Source of the DNA: VFZN01 sp963709325
Lineage (GTDB): Bacteria > Acidobacteriota > Vicinamibacteria > Vicinamibacterales > UBA2999
NCBI GenBank assembly: GCA_963709325.1
Contig: CAVPVV010000003.1
Coordinates: 4,526,001 to 4,590,000 of the forward strand
DNA: 64,000 nt
Reading direction: 5' to 3'
Shown: positions 42,745 to 51,797 of the stretch, in pieces
How positions within the stretch are numbered: the stretch's first letter is position 1
How the letters are laid out: the number at the start of each line of letters is the position of its first letter
The notes under the pieces: generated by a model
What the model saw: the letters and a program-made list of their open reading frames with translations, nothing else
What the model was told of the DNA's origin: nothing
Database searches by the model: none
Made by a program: the position numbers and the translations under genes

Positions 42745-43488
42745 ATGCCTCACGCGCTCATCGTCGAAGACGACGCCCATATCCGCGACCTCATCGTCCT
42801 GCACCTCGGCCTGGAGGGGCTGGAGACAACGGCTGTCGGCGATGGGCGGGAGGCACTGGATCGGGTTGGAGGGAAGGCCTACGATCTGGTGGTCCTCGAC
42901 CTGATGCTCCCCGGCGTGGACGGGATCGCCATCTGCCGCTCCATACGCCGGGGAGGGCCGAACCAGGACGTCCCGGTGCTGATGCTCACCGCGCGCCGCG
43001 AGGAGAGCGACAAGGTGCTGGGCCTGGAGAGCGGCGCCGACGACTACCTCGCCAAGCCGTTCGGGATGCGCGAGCTGGTCGCGCGGGTTCGCGCGCTGAT
43101 GCGACGGCCGCGCGCGTCGCAGATTGCCGCCGCTGCGGCGGCGCCCGGCTCTGCCGCCGTGACGCCCGATGTCCCGAACAGCGAGCGGCCGGTGCACGTC
43201 CACGGCATCGAGATCGATCCGGCGCGCCGCCGGGTTCGGGTCCGCGGCACGGAAGTGGAGCTCACCGCGCAGGAGTTCCGCCTGCTCTACCTGCTCGCCT
43301 CGCATCCCGGCATCGTGTTCAGCCGCGAGGCGCTGCTGTCGCGGGTCTGGCCTGACCACACGTTCGTGACGCTGCGCAGCGTCGATACGCTGGTGAAGCG
43401 GCTGCGGCGCCGGATCGAGACTGTTCCCGGGGAACCGGGCCTCATCCTGACCATCTGGGGCAGCGGCTACAAGTTCGCCGATGTCTAA
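42745..43488 (+). CDS. OmpR/CpxR-family response regulator
   Basis: 247 residues. Receiver domain: ALIVEDDAHIRDLI (acidic pocket), VVLDLMLPGVDGIAI with the phospho-acceptor Asp, LMLTARREE (Thr), and DDYLAKPFGMRELVARVRAL (Lys). A 30-residue Ala-rich linker leads to a winged-helix domain (VELTAQEFRLLYLLASHPG, VFSREALLSRVW, RSVDTLVKRLRRRIE, IWGSGYKF). It regulates transcription upon phosphorylation by the downstream kinase, whose gene starts 67 nt later. Confidence 0.93.
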   Translation: MPHALIVEDDAHIRDLIVLHLGLEGLETTAVGDGREALDRVGGKAYDLVVLDLMLPGVDGIAICRSIRRGGPNQDVPVLMLTARREESDKVLGLESGADDYLAKPFGMRELVARVRALMRRPRASQIAAAAAAPGSAAVTPDVPNSERPVHVHGIEIDPARRRVRVRGTEVELTAQEFRLLYLLASHPGIVFSREALLSRVWPDHTFVTLRSVDTLVKRLRRRIETVPGEPGLILTIWGSGYKFADV

Positions 43489-43555
43489 CCCCTTAGTCCC
43501 CTCGAGTGGAGCATCGATCCGCTCGGAACCGGCATGATGCGGGGAGTTCGAGCCG

Positions 43556-45154
43556 ATGGCATCTGCGACTGAAGTGAGCAGCAGGGCTAATCGCGCCCCG
43601 CCCCGACGCTGGTTCAGCAGCCTCTACTGGCGCATCGCGCTGGGCTTCATCGTCCTGCTCGCGGTGATGCTGGCGGTGCAGGCCGCGTCGTTCGTGTGGA
43701 TTGCGGTGCAGACCGAGCAGGGGCAGCCCGAACGCGTGGGGCAGGACTTTGCCGAGCTGGTCGCAGCGGAGTTCGAGTCGGCGCTGACTCGCGATGCCTC
43801 ACTCGATCTCAAGCAGTACGCGACAGCCAAGCTCGCCACCTTCCATCGCCCGGCGTTCGTGGCGTTTCCGGACGGCACTGTGCTGGGACCTCCAGGCGTC
43901 GAGGTGCCGCCGGGAATTGGCCGCTTCGCCGCCGGGATGCGGCGCGGTCCCGGCCCGCGCCGGCCGCCGTTCGGCGTGCCTCCAGGAGCGGAAGGACGCC
44001 GCGGGCCACCGGACGAGCCCGGCCATGAACCCGGCCCGCCGCCGTCAGGTGAGATGCGCCGACGGCGCGCGCCGCCGGGCGATGGGCCGATGTTCGGACC
44101 GCCGCCGGGCAGCCCGCCGATGTTTTTCCGACGCCGCCTGGCCAGCGCCCCCGTGTTCAAGGGCGACGAAGTCGCGGCGGTCGTATTCGTGTCGCCGGTT
44201 GTCGGCGTGCGCGCGATCACCGAGCAGCTCGGTCCGTGGGTCGCGATCGGCGCGGCACTGCTCCTGATTGGCGGCACCGCGGTTGCGGCGCTGCTGGTGT
44301 TCCGGCCGGCGCACACGCATCTCCGGGCGTTAGAAGAGTCCGCACGCCGCTTCGGCGAAGGCGACCTCGCCGCCCGCGCGCCGACCGCAGGAGGCGACGA
44401 AGTGGCGGCGGTCGCGGTGGCATTCAACCGCATGGCTGACGATCTTGCGGCGAGGCAGCAGCAGTTGTCCGCGGCCGATCGGGCACGCCGCCAGCTGCTC
44501 GCCGACGTCTCGCACGAGCTGATGACGCCCCTGACGGCGATTCGCGGGTACGCGGAGACCCTGACGTTGCCGCAGTTCGGTCCTGCGGCGCCCGATGGCC
44601 AACGCTACGTGCACATCATCCAGGAGGAAGTGGAGCGGATCGAGCGGCTGGTGGGCGATCTGCTCGACCTGGCGCGTTACGAGGCAGCCGGCATCACGCT
44701 GGTCTCGGAGGACGTTGCCGTTTCCGAGCTCTTCGATCGCGTCGTCGAGCGACACGAGCAGGCGGCGCGGGAGAAGCAGGTGACGATCCAGGTGGCGCTG
44801 GCGAACGAAGAGATGGAGGTGCGCGGCGACGGCCGGCGCCTCGAGCAGGCGCTTCAGAACCTCGCGTCGAACGCCCTGCGGCACACGCCGCAGGGCGGGC
44901 GGATCACGCTGTCGGCGGAGCAGCAGGAGCACGCGACGCTTCTCCGGGTTGCCGACACGGGCAGCGGCATACCGCCGGAACACGTGCCGCACATCTTCGA
45001 TCGCTTTTACAAGGCCGACCCGTCGCGTTCCGCCTCCGGGTCTGGGCTGGGCCTGTCAATCGTCAGGGCGATCGTCGAGCGTCACGGCGGCAAGGTCTCC
45101 GCGCGCAGCGAGCCCGGCGCCGGGACGACGTTCGAGATTACGCTGCCCCGGTAA
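43556..45154 (+). CDS. Membrane sensor histidine kinase
   Basis: 532 residues. TM1 about 28-50 (IALGFIVLLAVMLAVQAASF). The periplasmic part includes an unusual Arg/Pro/Gly-rich segment about 125-195 (MRRGPGPRRPPFGVPPGAEG). TM2 about 222-247, then HAMP, HisKA with DVSHELMTPLTAIRGY (His about 320), and HATPase with NLASNALRHTPQGG, VADTGSGIPPEHVPHIFDRF and SGLGLSIVRAIVERHGG. It is the partner of the upstream regulator. The Pro/Gly-rich periplasmic stretch resembles the low-complexity segment of the divergent Spy-like protein, which may contact it. Confidence 0.92.
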   Translation: MASATEVSSRANRAPPRRWFSSLYWRIALGFIVLLAVMLAVQAASFVWIAVQTEQGQPERVGQDFAELVAAEFESALTRDASLDLKQYATAKLATFHRPAFVAFPDGTVLGPPGVEVPPGIGRFAAGMRRGPGPRRPPFGVPPGAEGRRGPPDEPGHEPGPPPSGEMRRRRAPPGDGPMFGPPPGSPPMFFRRRLASAPVFKGDEVAAVVFVSPVVGVRAITEQLGPWVAIGAALLLIGGTAVAALLVFRPAHTHLRALEESARRFGEGDLAARAPTAGGDEVAAVAVAFNRMADDLAARQQQLSAADRARRQLLADVSHELMTPLTAIRGYAETLTLPQFGPAAPDGQRYVHIIQEEVERIERLVGDLLDLARYEAAGITLVSEDVAVSELFDRVVERHEQAAREKQVTIQVALANEEMEVRGDGRRLEQALQNLASNALRHTPQGGRITLSAEQQEHATLLRVADTGSGIPPEHVPHIFDRFYKADPSRSASGSGLGLSIVRAIVERHGGKVSARSEPGAGTTFEITLPR

Positions 45155-45210
45155 CAAGAGAGACCACGGAGGCACGAAGGTTACGGAGGATACTGTTCCT
45201 GGGTTCTTTT
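45155..45210. repeat. Short GGAGGCACGAAGG-type intergenic repeat
   Basis: The 56-bp gap between converging genes contains GGAGGCACGAAGGTTACGGAGG-like units (45167-45188), of the same flavour as the CACGAAG units at 30094-30122. No hairpin with a U tract is seen. Confidence 0.4.
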
Positions 45211-48200
45211 CTACGCGGGCTGGGGTTCCGCGGCGCGGCGCTCGGCGGCTCTAAGCAATCCCGCAAACACCGACTGGATGAGCGCGGTTTCGTCGGCGAG
45301 GACGTCGAACACATCGGTGCGTGTGAAGCGGAGCGCGGTACCCTCGCCGTCGGCTGAGAGCGTCGCTCCGAGCGGCTTGCCGCTGAGTGCCTGGTACATC
45401 CCAATCGTGTCGCCGGAATCGGCTGTCTGTCTCGAACCGTCGGGCCGGGTCACGGTGATGGTGCCGGTCAGCACGACGAGCATCGACGGCTCGGTCACGT
45501 TGGCGAGCGGATCGCCTCCCGCCTTGAGGGTCACGGGCCGCGCGAAGGCGGCGAACCGAAGCAGCTGCGTCCCTGACGCCGCCTTGAGCAGGGGCGAGCC
45601 CTGGAGGAGCAATACGCGATCGATGGCCTGGAGCCCGCCTGCCGCCTTGCGCTGTACCTCCGCCGAGAGCTGGCCCGGTATCAGCACCTCGGAGCCGAGC
45701 TCGGCGCGGCTCTCGATGATCCAGCGCATCATGCCTTCCGCGAGTTCGACGTTCTCGGCGAGGAGCGACAGGAAAGCCTCGGTTCCGATCGACAGGGAAA
45801 TGGTCGGTTCCAGCGCCCGCACGCTGTTTCGCATCGGGTGCCCTTCGAGGATTTCCTCGAAAGCGAGCGGCGCCGGTGCCGTCTTCGTGTCCGGCGGCCC
45901 GGATTCCGCAGCGATCTCGACGTGCCCGTCGAGCACGAACTGCAGCGTTGCCGGCGCCGTTCCGCGGGTGTAGAGCAGGCGTCCGGCTTCATGCCGAACC
46001 TGCGCGCCCAGGGCGGCGATTCGGAACAACTCGTCAACGGAGGTGAAGTCGAACAGCGGCAGCCGCCGCAGGATGTCCACGAGGACGACGGTCGGCAGCG
46101 GCTCCTTCCAGATCTGGCGCCGGCGCTCGGCCGGCATCCGCGACGCAGCCAGTGCCCACGACGCCGCTTCGAACACCTGCCAGTCGCGGGCGTCTCGGTG
46201 CTCGAGCACATGCTCGAGATCGTCGGACAACGACCAGAGACCTTTGTCTTCGATGAGGAGAATCGCTGCCGCGGCGACGATCTGGTTTTCGTCGTAGACC
46301 AGCTGCGCGAGCGAGTCCTCGAGATCGCGGGCCCGCGTCTTGTAGATCACGTTGCCGCGACGTACGCGCTCGTCGGCCGGCATCTCATCGACGAGCAGCA
46401 TCACCCGCCGGCGCACCTCGCCGGTGAGCATGTTGTCCAGCAGCTCCAGCGCGCTCGAGCGGTGCCGGGCCTCTGGCGATTTGAGGGCGGTCGAGACAAT
46501 CGACGCGTCCCGGGCCGGGTAGATGAGGCCAAGCAGGTGAAACACGCGGTCGACGGCACGCTTCCGCTTCTCCTCCAGAACGCGAGCGAGGAGCGCCGTC
46601 GGACTGACCGCGCCGGTGCTGAACAGGTTTGTGTACAGCGTCAACGCGCTGAACGCGCGGCCGGCCTCGCCGAGGATGTGCTTCTCAATTGCCTCGCGGT
46701 TGATGGCCAGTTCCGGATGGTTGGCGCGGATCCGCTCCAGTGCGGTGATCGCCTTGAAGCGGAGGAAGCCATCGTTCCCGTCGAGTGCGGCGATCAACGC
46801 CTGCACCGAGGCGTCGGAGGGAATCAGCGCGAGCGTTGACGGCACGTGGCGGCGCACCCACAGGTCCTCTTCCTGGTCGCCGAGGAAGTAGGCAAGGGTT
46901 GGCACCACGGCCTTGCCATAGCCAACGAGTACCTTGCGTGCCGGCTCCTTCAACCGCCGGTTCCGCATCAGGCTGACCAGCGTCGGCACGTACAGGAAAT
47001 CGTCACCGCCGATCGTGCCGGCGCTGTTCACCGCGGCGCGGGCGACGTAGTAGTTGTCGTCGTAGAGCAGCGGTACGAGCAACGGCCGGAACCGCGGGCT
47101 GGTGACCAGTCCGAGCGCCCGGGCCACCTGCCGCCGGAGCTCCGCGGACGACTCGCCGGCCTCGCCGGCCAGGCCTTTGAGTTTTTCGTAGGCCTTGTCG
47201 GCGTCCGACTCGACGTCGCTTCCGGCCAGGGCCGCCGCGGCTGTCACCACGAGGTTCGGGTCGTGGTGGTCGAGATACGGACGCATCACGTCTACGGCCG
47301 CTTCGCCGCGCAGCGTCGCCAGCGCCCGGGCGGCGGCGAGGCGGACCTCGCCGTCCTCGTCGGCCAGCGCCCGTTCGACGCCGGGGAGCCAGCGGTCCGC
47401 GTGCGCCTGGTCGGTGTAACGGGCGAGCCGAAGCGCCCGCGTCCGGACCTCCGGCGAATCGTGACGGAGCAGGAGCGGGGTCACCAACTGGCGCTTGTCG
47501 AGCGCCTCGAGCATGTCGATCGCGTAGATCACACGCCGCGGCTCCTCGTGAGAGAGCTCGGTGAGCAGCGTCTCGATCGACGACAGGTCGGCCGAGTCGA
47601 GCCGCAGTTCGGCCGGGCGCACGTCCTGCTGTTCGATGCTGCGCCGGAACGCCGCCATGTACTCCCGCCGCGCGGTCAGCGCGAAGGCGCCCCAGATCAC
47701 CATCATCGTGACGCTGGCGTAGCTCAACTGCCGCCACCCGAGGTCCAGTCCCCAGTCCTGAACGAGGACGAGGAGCATGAGCGCCCCGAGACCCTTCGCG
47801 ACCCGGTCCACCGTGACGTCGATGAACGGCTTGGCCTGATACTTCACGTCCACCGGCAGCGGCAGGAACAGGATCTCGCGCGTGGTCTTGTCCACCGTGT
47901 AGCGCAGCGAGGTGTCCATGATCCGCGCCAGCCCCGCGGTCCACAGCGCGCCGTTGAACAGCATCAGCATGCCGGTGACGCTGTCCACCACTGGCAGGAT
48001 CATCAGCGCGAAGCCGATGCCGAGGAAACGATGGATGCGGCTGGTCAGCAGCACCTGGACGAGGAAGCCGATGATCGACAGATACGCGGTGATCTGCGCC
48101 AGGAACCCGGTGACCGCGTCGACGTTCTGGGCACCCTTCGATTCGGCCGCCGCCATGTTCAGCTGCTGCTCGATGATCGCCGCCCCGATTGCCGCGAACC

Positions 48201-48918
48201 CGATCACCATGGCGATCGTCTGCAGGTGCTTCGACGATCTCAGCAGGCGGATCGCCTCCGAGCCGCTCACGCCTCCTTCTTCGCCGGTCTTGCTGGCGTC
48301 GCTGCGCCCGGCCGCCGGCTCGCGCGAGACAACCCAGGCCACCGTCAGGGTGCAGACCGCAAGCGTGATCGCACTGACCAGGAGCACTGAATTCGTGCCA
48401 ATCCGCTCCACCACCGTGGAGGTCATCGTCGCGCCCGCGAAGCCGCCAAGGCTCGAGCCGGCGCCGATGAACCCGAAGATCCGCTTGGCCTGGCGAGGGT
48501 CGTAGACGTCGTTGGCCAGCGTCCAGAACTGGCTGATCAGCAGGATGCCGATGATCAGGCCGAACAGGTAGAAGGCGACCGCGACGACGCGGCTCTGCGG
48601 CATCTGGCCGAACAGCGCCCAGAAGGCCGCCATCGCGATGACGATTCCGCTCAGCGTGAGTGGGATCATCCAGCGCCGCGGGGCCAGCCCGATCGCCCGG
48701 GTGTAGCCCTGCATGATGAACCCGATGACGATCCCGGCCCCGAACTGGATCCAGGGCAGGTTCTCCGCGCCCAGCTTCTCGATGAACAAGCCGCGCGTGA
48801 CCGGCTTGATCATGTTGTAGCCGGCCATCGCCAGGAACGAATACAGGAACATCAGCAGCACCGTCGTGGCTTCGCCCTCACGGAGCTGCACGACGGGGCG
48901 AAGCAGGCGGGCCAACAC
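45211..48918 (-). CDS. ADP/ATP-carrier-like membrane protein with HEAT repeats and cNMP-binding domain
   Basis: 1235 residues from a GTG at 48918 that has TAGAAT 7 nt upstream. Residues 1-430 have about 12 membrane helices with signatures of the TLC/Npt nucleotide-carrier family (MAGYNMIKPVTRGLFIEKLG, RIFGFIGAGSSLGGFAGATM, SLRYTVDKTTREILFLPLP). Residues 450-950 are HEAT-like helical repeats (EVRTRALRLARYTD, LADEDGEVRLAAARALATL). Residues 980-1080 and 1130-1235 look like cyclic-nucleotide-binding folds (GRLLYTRGTAPATLQFVLDG, SADSGDTIGMYQALSG). Substrate unknown; a sensor or scaffold role is as likely as transport. Confidence 0.82.
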   Translation of the reverse strand: MLARLLRPVVQLREGEATTVLLMFLYSFLAMAGYNMIKPVTRGLFIEKLGAENLPWIQFGAGIVIGFIMQGYTRAIGLAPRRWMIPLTLSGIVIAMAAFWALFGQMPQSRVVAVAFYLFGLIIGILLISQFWTLANDVYDPRQAKRIFGFIGAGSSLGGFAGATMTSTVVERIGTNSVLLVSAITLAVCTLTVAWVVSREPAAGRSDASKTGEEGGVSGSEAIRLLRSSKHLQTIAMVIGFAAIGAAIIEQQLNMAAAESKGAQNVDAVTGFLAQITAYLSIIGFLVQVLLTSRIHRFLGIGFALMILPVVDSVTGMLMLFNGALWTAGLARIMDTSLRYTVDKTTREILFLPLPVDVKYQAKPFIDVTVDRVAKGLGALMLLVLVQDWGLDLGWRQLSYASVTMMVIWGAFALTARREYMAAFRRSIEQQDVRPAELRLDSADLSSIETLLTELSHEEPRRVIYAIDMLEALDKRQLVTPLLLRHDSPEVRTRALRLARYTDQAHADRWLPGVERALADEDGEVRLAAARALATLRGEAAVDVMRPYLDHHDPNLVVTAAAALAGSDVESDADKAYEKLKGLAGEAGESSAELRRQVARALGLVTSPRFRPLLVPLLYDDNYYVARAAVNSAGTIGGDDFLYVPTLVSLMRNRRLKEPARKVLVGYGKAVVPTLAYFLGDQEEDLWVRRHVPSTLALIPSDASVQALIAALDGNDGFLRFKAITALERIRANHPELAINREAIEKHILGEAGRAFSALTLYTNLFSTGAVSPTALLARVLEEKRKRAVDRVFHLLGLIYPARDASIVSTALKSPEARHRSSALELLDNMLTGEVRRRVMLLVDEMPADERVRRGNVIYKTRARDLEDSLAQLVYDENQIVAAAAILLIEDKGLWSLSDDLEHVLEHRDARDWQVFEAASWALAASRMPAERRRQIWKEPLPTVVLVDILRRLPLFDFTSVDELFRIAALGAQVRHEAGRLLYTRGTAPATLQFVLDGHVEIAAESGPPDTKTAPAPLAFEEILEGHPMRNSVRALEPTISLSIGTEAFLSLLAENVELAEGMMRWIIESRAELGSEVLIPGQLSAEVQRKAAGGLQAIDRVLLLQGSPLLKAASGTQLLRFAAFARPVTLKAGGDPLANVTEPSMLVVLTGTITVTRPDGSRQTADSGDTIGMYQALSGKPLGATLSADGEGTALRFTRTDVFDVLADETALIQSVFAGLLRAAERRAAEPQPA

Positions 48919-48925
48919 TCGCGCG

Positions 48926-48952
48926 ATTCTAACGCAGAAGGCAAGGTAAACT
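48926..48952. promoter_or_regulatory. Divergent -10 boxes for the two carrier-HEAT genes
   Basis: Minus TAGAAT (48931-48926), 7 nt before the GTG at 48918. Plus TAAACT (48947-48952), 15 nt before the ATG at 48968. Only 49 bp separate the two starts, so a shared control region is likely. Confidence 0.45.
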
Positions 48953-48967
48953 CTCCGCACCCTCGGC

Positions 48968-51751
48968 ATGTTGCCGCTCCTGACGCGTCTCCTCGGCATG
49001 AACGCCCGCGAGCTGCGCCGCGCGGTCCCGCTGTTCGCCTACCTGTTCCTGACGATGGCGGGCACGGTGGCCAGCAAGGCCGCCCGCGACGCGTTGTTTC
49101 TGGAGCGCTTCCGGGCCGTGGACCTGCCATACGCCGACATTGCGATCTCGGTGCTGGTCGGGGTAGTCGCCTCCGCCTACATCCGGGCCGGCGTGCGGGT
49201 GAACCTGCGGACGCTCCAGCTCTCGAGCCTGCTGCTCTTCGCGGCCACCGCGATCGGATTCTGGTGGTGGTCCACGGTGCCGGGCCAGGAGAGCCCAACC
49301 CTGTTCCTGGCCATCTATATCTGGGTCGGCGTGCTGTCGGTCCTGGCTCCGGCGCAGGTCTGGATGCTGGCCAACTTCGTGCTGACCACCCGCGAAGCCA
49401 AGCGCGCGTTCGGCCTCGTTGGCAGCGGGGCGATCTTGGGATGGATCGTCGGCGGCCTGGCCACCCGGCTCGCGGTCGGGCGGTACGGGACCGAAGTGAT
49501 GCTGCTCGTGACGGCGGCGGCGCAGATCGTCTGTGCCGGCCTCGTGGTCCAGATCTGGCGCCGGCGTCCGCGGTCCGTGGCGCTGGAGGGGTCGCTGAGC
49601 GCCGACGGCCCGAGCGGCGGCGTCCTTGCCGCCCTCGAGATCATCGCCAAGTCACGCTACCTGAAAGGCATCGCCGCCGTCGTCCTGCTGTCCTCGCTGG
49701 CGACCACCGTCGAGGCGTGGCAGTTCAAGGCGATCGCCAAGAGCGCGATTCCCGACACCGATCAGCTCGCGATGTTCTTCGGCACGTTCAACATGGTGGC
49801 TGGGGTCGCCTCGCTGCTCCTGCAGCTGCTGCTGACGGGCCGCGCGCTCCGCAAAGGAGGGATCGGCCTGACCCTCTTCATCGTCCCGGTGGCGCTGACC
49901 GTCACCTCCGTCGGCGTGCTGGTGACCGGCACGCTCATCGCCGTTACCCTTCTTCGGGCCAGCGATCAGGTGCTCCGCTACTCCATCGACAAGGCGACAA
50001 TCGAGCTGTTGTATCTTCCGGTCCCGGCCGCGGAGATCTTCTCGGTCAAGTCGTTCATCGACACGGTCGTCTACCGGATGGGCGACGGCCTCGGCGGCCT
50101 TGCGGTGCTCGTCTTCGCCACGGCCCTCGGCTGGAGCCCGGTCCAGATGTCGTGGGTCTGCCTCCTGCTCCTTGCCGGGTGGATTGCAGCTGCCACCGTT
50201 GCCCGGCGGGAGTACGTCGAGAACCTGCAGGACAGCATTCACCAGCACCGGCTCGACGCCGAGCGCGATGCCGCCCCGATGCTCGATCGCGCCGCCACCG
50301 ACATGCTGACGGCGAGGCTTGGCGGGGAGACCAACGAGATCGTTTACGCCCTCAGCCTCTTCGAGATGGCGCACGACCGCGCCATTCACCCCGCCGTCCG
50401 TGGCCTGCTCAGGCACCCGGTTCCTGAAGTGCGGCGGCGGGCGCTCGCGTTGCTCTCCCGCGCCGACGACCTGTCGGTGACGGACCAGGTCCAGCAGATG
50501 CTCCGCGATCCCGACCTGGAGGTGAGGACCGAGGCGCTGCTCTATCTCACCGAGCACAGCAACGTCGATCCGCTCGCCAGCCTCGAGTCGGTCGGCGACT
50601 TCGCCGACTTCTCGGTGCGGGCGTCGATGGTCGCGTTCCTGGCTCGGCCGGGCCGCGCCCAGAACGTCGACGCCGCGCGCCTGATGCTGTCGACGATGGC
50701 CGAGGAGCAGGGCGCGGCGGGCCGGCGCACGCGGCTCGAGGCGGCGCGGCTGATCGGTTTCCTGCCCGACATCTTCGACCGCGAGCTGCGGCTGCTGTTG
50801 CAGGACGAAGACGTGGAAGTGGCGAAGGCGTCGATGGTGGCTGCGGCGCGGCTGAGCAAGCGTATCTTCGTCGGCCGCATCATCGAGCGGATGCAGGAGC
50901 CGGCACTGGCGGGGACGGCGGTCGAGGCGCTGGCGGCGTTCGGTGATCGAATCGTCGGAACGCTGCGCGATGCGCTGGTCGATCCCGAGATGCCGCAGGA
51001 CGTCCGCCGCGAGATCCCGACCGTGCTGCAGGAGATCGGGACTCGCTCGGCCCAGAACGTCCTCACCGAGAGCGTCCTCGACAAGGACGTGGTGCTCCGC
51101 TACCGCTGCATCGCCGCGCTCAACAAGCTCGGCCAGCTCCACCCGGATCGGCCGGTCGATCGGAAGATCGTCGAGTCGGTCCTCGCCGCCGAGATCCTCG
51201 GCCACTACCGCTCGTACCAGGTCATGGGTTCGCTCGAGGGCTCGCTCAACGACGCTTCGGCGCCGGTGCGACAGGGTTTGCGCGAGTCGATGGAAAAGGA
51301 GACCGAGCGGATCTTCCGTCTTTTGAAGATGCTCTATCCCGAGCACGACCTGCACAGCGCCTATGTCGGTCTCCAGTCGCGCGATCCGGTCGTCCACGAC
51401 AACGCGCTCGAGTTCATCGACGCGGTGCTGCCGCCGGAGATCCGTGCCGTGCTGATGCCGATCATCGACCGCGACGTGTCCACCACCGAGCGCATCGAGC
51501 GCGCCAATCAGCTGCTTGGCTCAACGATCAGCGGCCGCGAAGAGGCGGTCGAGGTGCTGACCAAGAGCGACGATCCGTGGTTGCGTTCCTGCGCCGCGTA
51601 CGCGATCGGCGAGATGCACATGCAGCGGTTCGCGCCGGTCCTCGAGGAGTGGTCGGCGGATCAGGATCCGCTCTTGCGAGCGGCGGCGCGTGACGCGCTC
51701 CACAAGCTCAAGGAGGCGACCACTGTGATCAGTCACGACAGCGTGATCTAG
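48968..51751 (+). CDS. ADP/ATP-carrier-like membrane protein with HEAT repeats
   Basis: 927 residues. The N-terminal 420 are about 12 membrane helices with carrier-family signatures (FLTMAGTVASKAARDALFLE, AKRAFGLVGSGAILGWIVGG, LRYSIDKATIELLYLPVP), paralogous to the divergent neighbour. Residues 470-920 are HEAT-like repeats (RHPVPEVRRRALALLSRADD, LRDPDLEVRTEALLYLTEHS). It lacks the cNMP-binding domains of the neighbour. The two probably arose by duplication and may work together. The start could also be the ATG at 49007. Confidence 0.82.
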   Translation: MLPLLTRLLGMNARELRRAVPLFAYLFLTMAGTVASKAARDALFLERFRAVDLPYADIAISVLVGVVASAYIRAGVRVNLRTLQLSSLLLFAATAIGFWWWSTVPGQESPTLFLAIYIWVGVLSVLAPAQVWMLANFVLTTREAKRAFGLVGSGAILGWIVGGLATRLAVGRYGTEVMLLVTAAAQIVCAGLVVQIWRRRPRSVALEGSLSADGPSGGVLAALEIIAKSRYLKGIAAVVLLSSLATTVEAWQFKAIAKSAIPDTDQLAMFFGTFNMVAGVASLLLQLLLTGRALRKGGIGLTLFIVPVALTVTSVGVLVTGTLIAVTLLRASDQVLRYSIDKATIELLYLPVPAAEIFSVKSFIDTVVYRMGDGLGGLAVLVFATALGWSPVQMSWVCLLLLAGWIAAATVARREYVENLQDSIHQHRLDAERDAAPMLDRAATDMLTARLGGETNEIVYALSLFEMAHDRAIHPAVRGLLRHPVPEVRRRALALLSRADDLSVTDQVQQMLRDPDLEVRTEALLYLTEHSNVDPLASLESVGDFADFSVRASMVAFLARPGRAQNVDAARLMLSTMAEEQGAAGRRTRLEAARLIGFLPDIFDRELRLLLQDEDVEVAKASMVAAARLSKRIFVGRIIERMQEPALAGTAVEALAAFGDRIVGTLRDALVDPEMPQDVRREIPTVLQEIGTRSAQNVLTESVLDKDVVLRYRCIAALNKLGQLHPDRPVDRKIVESVLAAEILGHYRSYQVMGSLEGSLNDASAPVRQGLRESMEKETERIFRLLKMLYPEHDLHSAYVGLQSRDPVVHDNALEFIDAVLPPEIRAVLMPIIDRDVSTTERIERANQLLGSTISGREEAVEVLTKSDDPWLRSCAAYAIGEMHMQRFAPVLEEWSADQDPLLRAAARDALHKLKEATTVISHDSVI

Positions 51752-51797
51752 ACAGGCTTCAGACTCCAGGCTTCAGGCTTCAGGCTCAGGCAAGACC
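51752..51797. repeat. AGGCTTCAGGCTT tandem repeats
   Basis: The gap between converging genes is made of AGGCTTCAG, ACTCCAGGCTTCAGGCTT and AGGCTCAGG units. It has the same position and style as the other intergenic repeat clusters. No hairpin terminator. Confidence 0.5.
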
